A program made the translations under genes and the position numbers. This document shows, piece by piece, positions 56,327 to 64,000 of a stretch of 64,000 nucleotides of DNA; position 1 is the first letter of the stretch; each line of letters starts with the position of its first letter. Below the pieces are notes generated by a model. That model saw only the letters and a list, made by a program, of their open reading frames with translations. It made no database searches and was not told the DNA's origin. The DNA comes from Propionibacteriaceae bacterium (GTDB lineage Bacteria > Actinomycetota > Actinomycetes > Propionibacteriales > Propionibacteriaceae), in assembly GCA_027492675.1 (NCBI GenBank), contig JAPUEI010000075.1, positions 59,583-123,582 of the forward strand, given 5' to 3'.

Positions 56327-56910
56327 CGGCGCGGGCGCCGGGCGGTGAGAGGAACCACGCCGGGGGGGACCGGCGGGAGCCCGCTGAGCGTGCACAGGAC
56401 GTCCTGCCAGGCGGCGATGTGCCCCGACAGCGACAGCCCCGGTCCGAGGTCGGGGGTCCAGGAGGCGCGGATCTCGACCTCGGCGCTGCCCGGGTCCGCG
56501 GCGAGCTCGCCGAACGGGGTGCTGATCACCGCCGAGACCGTACCGCTGGGTTCGCGATAGGTGGCGCCGCGGGTCTCCAGAGCCTCGACGAGCCAGCTCC
56601 AGACGACGTCGGCAAGCATCGGGTCACGGACCATCTCCGGCTCGACGTCAGCCTTGCTGTACGTCACGCAGCGGAAGGTGCCGTCCCAGGCCTCGTTGCC
56701 GGCGGGATCGTGGAGGAGCACGAGGCGACCCGAGCCGCGCTCGTCATCGCCAACCACGACATCCGCGCTGACCGCGACCGAGTACGGGGCGATGCGCTGG
56801 GGTGACGGGATCTCCTCGATCGAGACCTCGGGACGCCAGGCCGTCCCCTTCAGGTCGCGCAGGGCGCGCGCGAACGTCGGCGGGACTGACGGGTGGCTTC
56901 GCGCGGTCAC
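56323..56910 (-). CDS. DUF3000 family protein
   Basis: The 195-aa actinobacterial protein of unknown function lies directly before the RNase D-like gene, as in Mycobacterium (Rv2680-Rv2681). Recognisable stretches are SVPPTFARALRDLKG and RPEVSIEEIPSPQRIAPYSV, followed by an extended beta-rich domain. No membrane segment. GTG at 56910 is preceded by TAGATT with six nt between, suggesting a leaderless mRNA. Confidence 0.82.
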   Translation of the reverse strand: MTARSHPSVPPTFARALRDLKGTAWRPEVSIEEIPSPQRIAPYSVAVSADVVVGDDERGSGRLVLLHDPAGNEAWDGTFRCVTYSKADVEPEMVRDPMLADVVWSWLVEALETRGATYREPSGTVSAVISTPFGELAADPGSAEVEIRASWTPDLGPGLSLSGHIAAWQDVLCTLSGLPPVPPGVVPLTARRPRR

Positions 56911-56928
56911 AGGGTCAATCTAGGTGGC

Positions 56929-56966
56929 CGATGCTCTCGGCGCGGATGGACGCGCCGAGAGCATCG
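56929..56966 (-). terminator. Terminator of msrB
   Basis: A perfect 16-bp stem, CGATGCTCTCGGCGCG (56929-56944) with CGCGCCGAGAGCATCG (56951-56966), encloses GATGGA. It starts three bp beyond the minus-strand msrB stop and upstream of the DUF3000 promoter. Confidence 0.88.
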
Positions 56967-56969
56967 CGC

Positions 56970-57383
56970 TCACTGCTCGGACGGACGCAGCTGCAGGCTC
57001 ACCGAGTTGATGCAGTAGCGGTCGTCGGTCGGGGTGTCGTACCCCTCGCCGTGGAACACGTGCCCGAGGTGGGACCCGCACGACGCGCACCGCACCTCCA
57101 CGCGGCTGCTGGCCAGGGAGTTGTCCTCCACGTAGAGCACGCTGTCTCCGGCGAGCGGCGCGAAGAACGAGGGCCAGCCACAATGCGAGTCGAACTTCTC
57201 GGTCGAGCGGAAGAGCTCGGCACCGCAGGCGCGGCACTCGTACACGCCCTCGGTGTGGGTGTCGGTGTACTCGCCGATGAACGGCCGCTCGGTGCCGGCC
57301 TGGCGCAGCACGTGGTACTCGGCGGCGCTGAGCTGGCTGCGCCATTCGTCCTCGGTCTTGACGATCTTGAGCTGTGCGGTCAC
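56970..57383 (-). CDS. msrB: Peptide-methionine (R)-S-oxide reductase
   Basis: Repairs R-methionine sulfoxide in oxidised proteins. The 137-aa enzyme carries the two CxxC zinc sites (CRACGAELF and CASCGSHLG), the family's SHCGWPSF and the catalytic cysteine in DRYCINSVSL. GTG at 57383 follows GAAGGGAG. A much longer frame extends upstream through the divergent polymerase gene and is not real. It ends at a strong terminator. Confidence 0.95.
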   Translation of the reverse strand: MTAQLKIVKTEDEWRSQLSAAEYHVLRQAGTERPFIGEYTDTHTEGVYECRACGAELFRSTEKFDSHCGWPSFFAPLAGDSVLYVEDNSLASSRVEVRCASCGSHLGHVFHGEGYDTPTDDRYCINSVSLQLRPSEQ

Positions 57384-57422
57384 TTTAGAACTCCCTTCGA
57401 CTTCCAAACCTAGGTGGCATCC

Positions 57423-58487
57423 ATGGCCAAGGACGAGACCACCGTCGACGCGGACGGCCGCGAGGTGCGGATCTCGAGCCCGTCCAAGCCGTACTTCCCC
57501 GAGCTCGGTCTCACCAAGCTCGATGTCGTGCAGTACGTGCTCGCCGTGGGTCCCGGCATCCTCGCTGCCCTCAAGGACCGGCCCACGACCATGGAACGGT
57601 GGCTCGAGGGGGTCACTCCCGGCGCGTCGTTGCGTGGTCCCGACAACCGTGATGGCAACGCCTTCTACCAGAAGCACGCGCCGACCCGCGGTATTCCGGA
57701 CTGGGTGCAGACGACGACGGTGACCTTCCCCTCGGGGCGTCCTGCGGTCGAGGTCGCACCCGCCGACCTCGCCACGATCGTCTGGATGGTGAACCTCGCG
57801 ACGATCCGGTTCCACCCCTGGCCCGTACGCCACCCGCGTACCGATGAGGTGGACCAGCTGCGGATCGACCTCGACCCACAGCCGGGCACGACCTTCGCGC
57901 AGGCGAGGGAGGCCGCCCTCGGGTTGCGTGGCGTCCTCGCGGACGCCGGCCTTGAGGGGTTCGTGAAGACCTCAGGCGGCCGCGGACTTCACGTGTTCGC
58001 GCGGGTCGAGCCCGCGGACTTCATCGACGCCCGGCATGCGGCGATCGCCGTCGGGCGCGAGCTGGAGCGTCGCCTGCCGGAGACCGTGTCGACGGCCTGG
58101 TGGAAGGAGGAGCGGGGGGCGAAGATCTTCGTCGACTTCAACCAGATGTCCCGTGATCGGCTGATGGCGTCGGCGTACTCGATCCGCCCGACGCCCGAGG
58201 CGCGGGTCTCGGCGCCGCTGGACTGGGACGAGGTGCCGCACGTCACGCCCGACGACTTCACGGTCGTGTCCATGCCCGCGTGGTTCGCCGAGCGGGGCGA
58301 CGTGTGGCGCGCGCTGGAGGAGTCCACGCCGGCCCCGATCCGTACGGCCCTCGACTGGTACGACCGGGACGAGGCGAACGGGCAGGGCGAGATGCCGTAC
58401 CCACCGGAGTACCCGAAGATGCCCGGCGAGCCGCCGCGCGTCCAGCCGAGCCGCATGAACGAAGCCAACTGGGCGGAAGGCAACTAG
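57423..58487 (+). CDS. LigD-type DNA polymerase (PrimPol) domain protein
   Basis: The 354-aa protein consists of only the polymerase domain of bacterial NHEJ LigD. LRIDLDPQPGTTF holds the catalytic acidic pair, TSGGRGLHVFARV the nucleotide-binding loop, and KIFVDFNQMSRDR the third acidic residue. These proteins fill gaps and add ribonucleotides at breaks. No Ku or ligase gene is adjacent. ATG at 57423 is six nt after TAGGTG; GTG at 57414 is an alternative. The stop TAG is part of the -10 box of the glycosyltransferase gene. Confidence 0.9.
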   Translation: MAKDETTVDADGREVRISSPSKPYFPELGLTKLDVVQYVLAVGPGILAALKDRPTTMERWLEGVTPGASLRGPDNRDGNAFYQKHAPTRGIPDWVQTTTVTFPSGRPAVEVAPADLATIVWMVNLATIRFHPWPVRHPRTDEVDQLRIDLDPQPGTTFAQAREAALGLRGVLADAGLEGFVKTSGGRGLHVFARVEPADFIDARHAAIAVGRELERRLPETVSTAWWKEERGAKIFVDFNQMSRDRLMASAYSIRPTPEARVSAPLDWDEVPHVTPDDFTVVSMPAWFAERGDVWRALEESTPAPIRTALDWYDRDEANGQGEMPYPPEYPKMPGEPPRVQPSRMNEANWAEGN

Positions 58488-58497
58488 TGTCGGCGCC

Positions 58498-59433
58498 GTG
58501 CTGATCTCGGTGGTCATCTGCTCGTACAACCGGCGTGACCACCTTGTGGCCGCCGTGGGCAGCGTGCTCGAGCAGAAGGGCGAGTACGAGCTCGTCGTGG
58601 TCGACAACCGGTCGAGCGACGGCACCGCGGAGGCCATGGCCGAGATCGTGCGGGACCACCCGCAGGTGCGCTACGTGTACGAGGAGCGGCCGGGGCTGGC
58701 CGTCGCGCGGAACACGGGATGGGGCGCGGCCACCGGCTCGTTCGTCGCGTTCCTCGACGACGACGCCCGCGTCGGACCTGAGTGGCTGGAGACGGCCCGG
58801 GCACTCATCGAGCTCCACCAGGACGACCTCGCCTGCGTCGGCGGCCCGATCCACCCCTTTTACACGAGCGAGAAGCCCGACTGGTGGCAAGACGCGTACG
58901 AGATCCGCACGCGCGGAGACATCGAGCGCCCCCTCACGCCCGGTGAGTCCTTCTCGGGGTCGAACATGGTCTGGCGACGCGACCTGCTGGCGACGTACGG
59001 GGGTTTCGACACCTCAGCGGGCATGAAGGGCGAGCAGCTGGGGATGGGGGAGGAGACTGCACTCTTCCGCCGGGTGTGGGAAGGCGAGGGCTCCCCGGTG
59101 TTCTGGTACTCGCCGGAGCTGAAGGTCTACCACTGGGTGCCGCCGGAGAAGATGACGATGACGTACATCCTCAAGAGGGCCACCGCCAACGGGCAGTTCG
59201 AGGCACGGTTCGCGCTCTCGCAGGCCGACGGCCTCGGCGGGCGGTTGCGGTTGGTCGGTCGTGCGGCGCGGACGGTGGCGGTGGAGATACCGAGGACCCT
59301 TCTCAAGCGTCGGCACTATCGGCGTACTCAGAACTGGTACTTCGAGCACTGCTTCATCCCCATCCAGCACGTGAGCACGCTGCTCCGGCTGCTGGGGGTG
59401 CGCATCAGCGTGACGCAACGGGAGGCATCGTGA
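58498..59433 (+). CDS. Glycosyltransferase family 2
   Basis: The 311-aa protein has a GT-A fold: SVVICSYNRRDHLVAAV at the start, VVDNRSSDGTAEA, GLAVARNTGWGAA and the metal-binding LDDDARV, then SGSNMVWRRDLLATYGGFD and the GEETALFRR segment. The C-terminal part is a short basic helical region that may touch the membrane. GTG at 58498 follows TAGTGT (58485-58490) by seven nt. It overlaps a GT-B gene, so the pair may build one glycoconjugate; the sugar and acceptor are unknown. Confidence 0.9.
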   Translation: MLISVVICSYNRRDHLVAAVGSVLEQKGEYELVVVDNRSSDGTAEAMAEIVRDHPQVRYVYEERPGLAVARNTGWGAATGSFVAFLDDDARVGPEWLETARALIELHQDDLACVGGPIHPFYTSEKPDWWQDAYEIRTRGDIERPLTPGESFSGSNMVWRRDLLATYGGFDTSAGMKGEQLGMGEETALFRRVWEGEGSPVFWYSPELKVYHWVPPEKMTMTYILKRATANGQFEARFALSQADGLGGRLRLVGRAARTVAVEIPRTLLKRRHYRRTQNWYFEHCFIPIQHVSTLLRLLGVRISVTQREAS

Positions 59434-60524
59434 AGGTCGTGCTCGGCGTCTGCGGCTTCGGGTATGGCCACAGCACGCGCCAGCGTCCGATCCTGGAGGG
59501 TCTGCTCGCGCGTGGACACGACGTGGTGTTGGTGACCAACGACCAGAGCTTCGAGGTCTTCTCCGAACAGTTCCCCGAGGTCACCAACATGCGCGTCCGG
59601 GTGCCGGTCATCCACGCGACGCCGGACGGGATCGATTTCGACGCGACCGCGGACGACGAGCGCAACTCCTCACCCGAGGCGAACGCCGCGTTCTGGCGAG
59701 CGTGCGGCATGGTCCAGGCACGGTTCGGGCGGCCCGACGTGGTGATCAGCGACTACGACCAGGTGTCCGGGCAGATCGCGTACCTGTTCGACGTGCCGCT
59801 GGTCACGCTGGACCAGCAGAGCAAGTTCCTCGGCTTCCAATGCCCGCCCATCGGCGACTACACCCCGTACGAGCATCGGATGCGCCTGGGCTACTTCTTC
59901 CCCAAGGCCCGCGTCCGGATCGCGACGTCGTTCTTCACGGTGGGGTACGAGCCGGTGCCCGAGTACCCGGTCACGGTCATCCCGCCGATCCTCGGCCACG
60001 ACGTCCGGGGTCTGGTTGCGGAGCCCGAGGAACGGCACGTGACGGTGTACGTGTCGGCCGCGAGCCACGTCGAGCAGTCCGTGGAGGAGCTCGTCGAGGT
60101 GTTCGCCGGGTTCCCCGAGCATCGGTTCGACGTCTTCGTGGACACCACGGTCGCTGAGGTGCCGCCGAACGTGACCGTACGGCACACCGACAGGGCGGCC
60201 TTCGTGGACAGCCTGCGCCGGTCATCGGCTGTCGTCTCGACAGCGGGCCACAATCTCGTGACCGAGGCGCTGTACCTGCGGGTGCCGATGTTCCTGCTCC
60301 CGTTCGCGCACTACGAGCAGCAGTTGAACGCGCGGATCGTCACAGAGGAGGGCGTCGGTACGAGCGCGGCGTTGCTGACGCCGGAGAACCTCGGCCACTT
60401 CCTCGCCAACCTCGACGGCTACCGCGAGTGCCAGGAGCGCAGCTCCCGCGTCTACGGGCGGTTCGATGGCGATACGGTCTTCCTCGACCTCCTGGAGTCG
60501 CTGCTGGACGGCGACCGGGGCTGA
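59430..60524 (+). CDS. GT-B fold glycosyltransferase (MurG/UGT-like)
   Basis: The 364-aa protein starts VKVVLGVCGFGYGHSTRQRP, the glycine-rich acceptor loop of MurG-like GT-B enzymes, and its C-terminal half has TAGHNLVTEALYLRVPMFLL and PFAHYEQQLNA, the nucleotide-sugar site of this family. GTG at 59430 follows GGAGG and overlaps the GT2 stop by 4 nt. A frame open from 59076 runs inside the GT2 gene and is not real. The substrate is unknown. Confidence 0.87.
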   Translation: MKVVLGVCGFGYGHSTRQRPILEGLLARGHDVVLVTNDQSFEVFSEQFPEVTNMRVRVPVIHATPDGIDFDATADDERNSSPEANAAFWRACGMVQARFGRPDVVISDYDQVSGQIAYLFDVPLVTLDQQSKFLGFQCPPIGDYTPYEHRMRLGYFFPKARVRIATSFFTVGYEPVPEYPVTVIPPILGHDVRGLVAEPEERHVTVYVSAASHVEQSVEELVEVFAGFPEHRFDVFVDTTVAEVPPNVTVRHTDRAAFVDSLRRSSAVVSTAGHNLVTEALYLRVPMFLLPFAHYEQQLNARIVTEEGVGTSAALLTPENLGHFLANLDGYRECQERSSRVYGRFDGDTVFLDLLESLLDGDRG

Positions 60525-60541
60525 CGCCGAAAGGGGACCTC

Positions 60542-61483
60542 GTGACGACAGTCACCGTCATCGGGCTCGGAGCCGTGGGCGCCTCGTACGCCGCCCGCAT
60601 GGTCGAGACCAGCCCCGAGGTGCGGCTGCGGGTCCTGGCGTCGGGAGACCGTGCGGAGCGACTGCGGCGCGACGGTGTCACAGTCAACGGCGTGCACCAC
60701 CGCTTCGCCGTGGTGGAGCCTGGCCATCACGTCGAGCCCGCCGATGTCGTGGTGGTGGCGACGAAGTGCCACGACCTGCCCGAGGTCGTCGACCAGCTCG
60801 CCGAACATGTGGGCCCCGGGACGACCATTCTCAGCCTGCTCAACGGCATCACCAGCGAGGCCCGGCTCGCGGAGGCGTTCCCGATGGCGTACGTGCCGTT
60901 GGCGGTGTGCGTCGGCATCGACGCGGTGCGACTCGGCGGTGACGTGCGCTACACGACGCTGGGCTGGGTCGAACTCGGCGATCGGGTCGCGGGGGAGCCC
61001 TCGCCCCGTCTCGTACAGCTCGAGCATCTCCTCACCGATCTCGGCGTCGTGTGCAAGGTCCGTGCCGACATGGTGCGCGGACTGTGGTGGAAGTTCCTCG
61101 TCAACGTCGGGGTCAACCAGGTCACGGCCCTGCTGGAGGCGCCGTACGCGATCGTCCAGCGGCCAGGACCGGGACGCGAGCTGGTCGTCGCCGCTCAGCG
61201 CGAGGTGGTCGCGGTGGCCGAGGCGGAGGGCGTGGACCTCACGGAGGCCGACATCGCGACCTTCCTCGACGTGATGATGACCCTCGGCCCGGACAACTAC
61301 ACCTCAATGGCACAGGACGCCATGGCGCACCGCCGCACGGAGGTCGACGAGTTCGCCGGCGCGGTGGTGCGGCTGGGGGAGTCCCACGGGATCCCCACGC
61401 CCGTGAACCGGGTGTTGCTGCAGGCGTTCCTCGCCAAGCACGAGCTGTGGGGCGTCGGTGGACACGCTTCCGAGAAGATCTGA
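60542..61483 (+). CDS. Ketopantoate reductase family protein (PanE/ApbA-like)
   Basis: The 313-aa protein has an N-terminal NADPH-binding domain (VTVIGLGAVGASYAARM) and an all-helical C-terminal domain with VRGLWWKFLVNVGVNQVTAL, TSMAQDAMAHRRTEVDEFAG and GIPTPVNRVLL, the last two being the PanE substrate and catalytic regions. It may make pantoate for CoA, but several homologues act on other 2-keto acids and a second panE may exist elsewhere. GTG at 60542 follows AAAGGGGA. It lies 17 nt after the GT-B gene. Confidence 0.85.
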   Translation: MTTVTVIGLGAVGASYAARMVETSPEVRLRVLASGDRAERLRRDGVTVNGVHHRFAVVEPGHHVEPADVVVVATKCHDLPEVVDQLAEHVGPGTTILSLLNGITSEARLAEAFPMAYVPLAVCVGIDAVRLGGDVRYTTLGWVELGDRVAGEPSPRLVQLEHLLTDLGVVCKVRADMVRGLWWKFLVNVGVNQVTALLEAPYAIVQRPGPGRELVVAAQREVVAVAEAEGVDLTEADIATFLDVMMTLGPDNYTSMAQDAMAHRRTEVDEFAGAVVRLGESHGIPTPVNRVLLQAFLAKHELWGVGGHASEKI

Positions 61484-62200
61484 CGACGGCCGCGAGTGAC
61501 AGGCGGGGTCCATCTCGTAGCAACGTCCGCTCATGCCGATGTGAGCGTGTCCGCCGAGAGTGGTGCGTCCGCCGGCGCCGAAGAGCTGACGCACTGGACG
61601 GCCAGACCAGGTGATGCGCAGGCAGGGAGATTTCGTTCGGAGGATTCTCGTCCCCCGGTGGGTCTCATGCCGGGATCTCGCAGGAACACCGGCCGGCGCG
61701 CCTCCGTTGAGCGTCTGCGCGGGCGCATCGACAACCCTAGATGCAGTGGTGCTGACCGATGTGACATGTCGCCTGGTCTTTCTCGTGTCCCGGAGCGGCC
61801 TCGAAGCCGAGCGAAAGGCTTTTCGAGGGCACAACGAATCAAGTTCGATCGACGAGCGACCGTTCTGCCTTCTCCACGCATGGGAGGATGTGCCAAGCGG
61901 AGTGGGCAGACCGCAGGCCTTAATCAACCCGCGCTTGAATGACTATGATTACGTTGTAATGCTATCCATGATCGTTGGGGTTTGCCTCGGACGAATCTCA
62001 GCGATCAGTACGGGTACGCATGGGGCCATTTTGAAGGGCCTAGGTCGGGGACGATGAACACGCTTCCGCCACCCTCGATTAGAGACGCCAGTGAGCCTGA
62101 TACAGGATTCGCCGCGTGGCCCTAGCGGTGATGCCTGCGAGGAAGTGTCGGGTGGATCGTCCGAAGCCATAGGTTTCGGGAGAGCAACGAAGGAGACTCA
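61484..62200. other. 717-bp stretch without a recognisable gene
   Basis: Several open frames cross this stretch (for example 61611-62057 on plus) but none has good codon bias, a ribosome-binding site or a recognisable family, so I call none. GC falls toward its right end, with an AT-rich patch near 61920-61970 that holds a possible promoter. It marks the change from conserved core to the lower-GC tail. No inverted or direct repeat typical of an insertion end is visible. Confidence 0.6.
61920..61949 (+). promoter_or_regulatory. Possible promoter in the AT-rich patch
   Basis: TTAATC (61920-61925) and TATGAT (61944-61949) are spaced by 18 nt, which fits a sigma-A promoter. The next gene on this strand starts at 62201, so it would have a leader of roughly 245 nt. 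The intervening sequence contains no clear hairpin terminator. Confidence 0.35.
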
Positions 62201-63034
62201 ATGACCGACTTTGAACACCTGCTCACTGCGACCCGAACCAGGACCCCGCTTCTGTACCACTACACGTCACGCCAGGGGCTCCGAGCCATCCTGGAGACGG
62301 GCCAACTCCGGCTCAACACCCTGGATCGGATGAACGATCCGCGCGAGCGCAGGGAGTGGCTGGCCGACGGAATCTTCCCTCCACCCGGGCTAACCCCTGC
62401 GAGCCTCCGGAACCACGCAAAAGTGGTCGGCCAGATTCACGCACTGTTACGTCTAGCCGCTCGCGTCGCCTGCCTAACCGCTGACCGGCCCCGTGATCGG
62501 GCGGGTGACCCATTGGCCTTCTTTCACAAGGGTTGGGGAAGGGCCAGGATGTGGGAGCAGTACGCCCAGCAGCACGAGGGGGCTGTGCTGGTCTTTGAGC
62601 GGGATGCCCTCATCATGGCATTGGATGCAGGTTGCAAACTCGGCGAGGGTGACGTCTTTTCGCCTAGCAGCATGCAATATGAGGACCGCCGCCTGTCCAT
62701 CCCGATCAGCGGCGCCTACAATACGATCGAGGCGATCAACGATGTGACGTCCAAAGGATCCTCGGTGCGAGACCTCTTCTTCGTCAAAAACAGAGATTGG
62801 GAAGGAGAAACAGAATTCCGAATTCTGTTCGTCTACGGGGAAGAGGCAGCGTTTGCGCACTCCGGACTTCCACTCGGGGTCTCTTACCAGGACAGCCTTC
62901 GCGGCGTCGTCCTGGGAGAACGCTGGCACGGGGCACGCTGGCTGGCCCCTCTAGCCAAGCATCGAGGCATCGAGACATCGATCGTTAAGTGTGACTGGGA
63001 GAATGGCGCACCGGTCATACGAAGATACCCGTAG
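62201..63034 (+). CDS. DUF2971 family protein
   Basis: The 277-aa protein opens with LYHYTSRQGLRAILETGQLR and MNDPRERREW, followed by MWEQYAQQHEGAVLVF, the typical pattern of DUF2971. This family is frequent in bacterial accessory and defence regions and has no proven activity. The HYTS start resembles that of ADP-ribosyltransferase-fold proteins such as DarT, but this is a weak visual similarity. A good RBS (GAAGGAG) precedes ATG 62201. GC is visibly lower than in the core genes, and codon 83 is TTA. It is probably acquired. Confidence 0.78.
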   Translation: MTDFEHLLTATRTRTPLLYHYTSRQGLRAILETGQLRLNTLDRMNDPRERREWLADGIFPPPGLTPASLRNHAKVVGQIHALLRLAARVACLTADRPRDRAGDPLAFFHKGWGRARMWEQYAQQHEGAVLVFERDALIMALDAGCKLGEGDVFSPSSMQYEDRRLSIPISGAYNTIEAINDVTSKGSSVRDLFFVKNRDWEGETEFRILFVYGEEAAFAHSGLPLGVSYQDSLRGVVLGERWHGARWLAPLAKHRGIETSIVKCDWENGAPVIRRYP

Positions 63035-63541
63035 CGCCCTCTCGGCGGCAGTCGCAGAACGGGCCTGAAGAGATCCATGTCTAATAATGAGATCAACTGG
63101 CGCCCGCCTCTTTCCCGCGTAGCAGCTCAACGTGCGCTCTTGTCGCCCACCGTCAGTCTGCCGCCGGTGGACCGGTGACGCGCGGCGGCCCTTCACGTTC
63201 TCCCTTACTCACTCCCGAGGATCGCCCGAATGCGAGTTCACGGGGCTCGTATCGGTTCGAGCTCACCGCTTGGGGATGAGAGGGAGCCTGATCCTGAACG
63301 ACCGGGGTAGGCGGCGGTCCGTTTATCAGTGGCTGCTCTAGCCTCGCCACCGTCAAAAGTCTCGGGCACGTCGGGCCGGCCGCGAGCTTGGCGGTTCAGA
63401 AAATAGGCGTTCGAGAACACCACGGACGGCGGGCAGGCTACGCGCGCCAGCTCGGGCTGTGATCCTGGTCGGACCCGTGGGCGATCGCGCACCCGGGGAC
63501 AATTCCTGCATCACCGGTATGGCATTTGTGCCGAACCAGCC
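63035..63541. other. 507-bp stretch without a recognisable gene
   Basis: Between the DUF2971 gene and the small membrane protein gene I see no frame with convincing codon use or ribosome-binding site. Short frames cross it on both strands. A GGTTCGAGC sequence near 63254 resembles a tRNA T-loop but no acceptor stem surrounds it. It may be decayed accessory DNA. Confidence 0.55.
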
Positions 63542-63955
63542 CTATGCGACCCTTCTCTGGATCTCCGCCTGCACTGCGTTGGCAAGGAACTTGGGGATAG
63601 GAGATTGGGTATTGTCGGTGTTCAGCCAGAACCTGCCGGTGAGGTGTCCAAAGTCGTTAAAATCGATGCTTGCTGTCCAGGTTGTTAGGCCGCTGTTCGA
63701 TCGTACTTCGAGGAAGACGACCAGCCCGGTGATGCTGACATCCAGGAGTCTCGGCGTCTTCTTCGCGATCTCGCCAATGAGATCCTGGAAGTCCTGGTAG
63801 CTGAGGCGGTCGTCGAAAACGAGTGGGGAGTTCCTGCGTCGTTCTTCTTCTTCGGCTCGGCGCTTGGTCTCCCTGCCATGGACATACAACGCGCGGGACA
63901 CCACGCCAGCTAGGGCAACGGCGCCTGCAACGACAGCTTTGTCGACGAGCCCCAT
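63542..63955 (-). CDS. Small membrane-anchored hypothetical protein
   Basis: The 137-aa protein starts MGLVDKAVVAGAVALAGVVS, one N-terminal membrane segment (residues 6-24), followed by a charged coiled stretch (RETKRRAEEEERRRN) and a globular C-terminal domain of about 85 residues (DRLSYQDFQDLIGEIAKKTP and onward). I do not recognise it. The ATG at 63955 is preceded by a strong GAAGGGAGG. Codon use is less GC-rich than in the core. It lies at the edge of the window, so its operon partners may be outside. Confidence 0.65.
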   Translation of the reverse strand: MGLVDKAVVAGAVALAGVVSRALYVHGRETKRRAEEEERRRNSPLVFDDRLSYQDFQDLIGEIAKKTPRLLDVSITGLVVFLEVRSNSGLTTWTASIDFNDFGHLTGRFWLNTDNTQSPIPKFLANAVQAEIQRRVA

Positions 63956-64000
63956 TCTTCCTCCCTTCGAGTGGTAGTCTCTGGACAGGCTAGCCGACTC

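Noticed and set aside
61611-62057. 148-aa plus-strand frame in the gene-poor tail
   Set aside because: No ribosome-binding site, no family resemblance and irregular codon use. The last 30 codons from ATG 61969 look slightly more plausible but remain unsupported.
62810-62828. Perfect inverted repeat ACAGAATTC-C-GAATTCTGT inside the DUF2971 gene
   Set aside because: It lies within a well supported coding region with no gene boundary, target duplication or promoter nearby. It is most simply explained as coding sequence.
63254-63262. GGTTCGAGC resembling a tRNA T-loop
   Set aside because: No acceptor stem, D-arm or anticodon arm can be paired around it at tRNA distances.

Overview
The window is high-GC DNA from an actinobacterium. 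Gene content and order point to the order Propionibacteriales, and most likely Nocardioidaceae (Nocardioides or Aeromicrobium type). That placement is an inference from gene order and family content. Supporting signs are the alaS-ruvX-mltG-aroECKB cluster, an HrdB-type sigma factor, SepH, DUF3710/DUF3093/DUF4193/DUF3000 proteins and a separate topoisomerase IV. Several blocks (sigB and sigA, dut-DUF3710-OB fold, paired TrkA proteins beside an APC permease and a TrmA-like methyltransferase, dxs-RNase D-DUF3000) match the chromosomal neighbourhood known from Mycobacterium, so nearly all of the window is conserved core chromosome.

Layout. 0.1-9.4 kb: a tightly packed plus-strand operon with two small membrane proteins, alanyl-tRNA synthetase, RuvX, MltG and the shikimate genes aroE, aroC, aroK and aroB, then a PaiB-like flavin protein. 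9.4-15 kb: phosphoketolase with a small flavin-fold protein, a divergent EamA transporter/LysR pair and a tandem universal stress protein. 15-21.5 kb: the HrpA helicase, an unknown protein, a candidate structured small RNA, a PAC2 protein and a TesB thioesterase. 21.5-27 kb: SigB-like sigma factor, S9 peptidase and the principal sigma factor, then a GNAT protein. 27-36 kb: aldo/keto reductase, ASCH protein, a 22-bp tandem repeat array, a DUF7455 protein, topoisomerase IV (parE and parC on opposite strands), carbonic anhydrase and a CPA1 antiporter fused to a UBP zinc finger. 36-43.9 kb: App1-type phosphatase, a phosphodiesterase, a sulfurtransferase, SepH, dut and several conserved actinobacterial proteins of unknown function. 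43.9-48.7 kb: two TrkA/RCK proteins divergent from a KimA-like potassium permease, followed by an RNA methyltransferase. 48.8-61.5 kb: aconitase, HIT protein, an SOS-box gene of unknown function, dxs, RNase D, DUF3000, MsrB, a stand-alone LigD-type polymerase, two glycosyltransferases and a ketopantoate reductase homologue. 61.5-64 kb: a gene-poor, lower-GC tail with a DUF2971 protein and a small membrane-anchored protein, which looks like the edge of an accessory region.

Many genes have a TANNNT -10 box ending 6-7 nt before the start codon and no Shine-Dalgarno sequence, the arrangement expected for leaderless mRNAs. I used this signal, or a visible ribosome-binding site, to choose starts.

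The signals most worth following are: the cloverleaf-shaped RNA candidate with its own promoter at 19.65 kb; the phased 22-bp repeat array at 28.2 kb; the LexA-box promoter of an orphan gene at 52.6 kb; the potassium locus with no visible TrkH channel; the antiporter-zinc finger fusion; and the accessory tail. No tRNA, rRNA, CRISPR array, transposase or integrase was seen.
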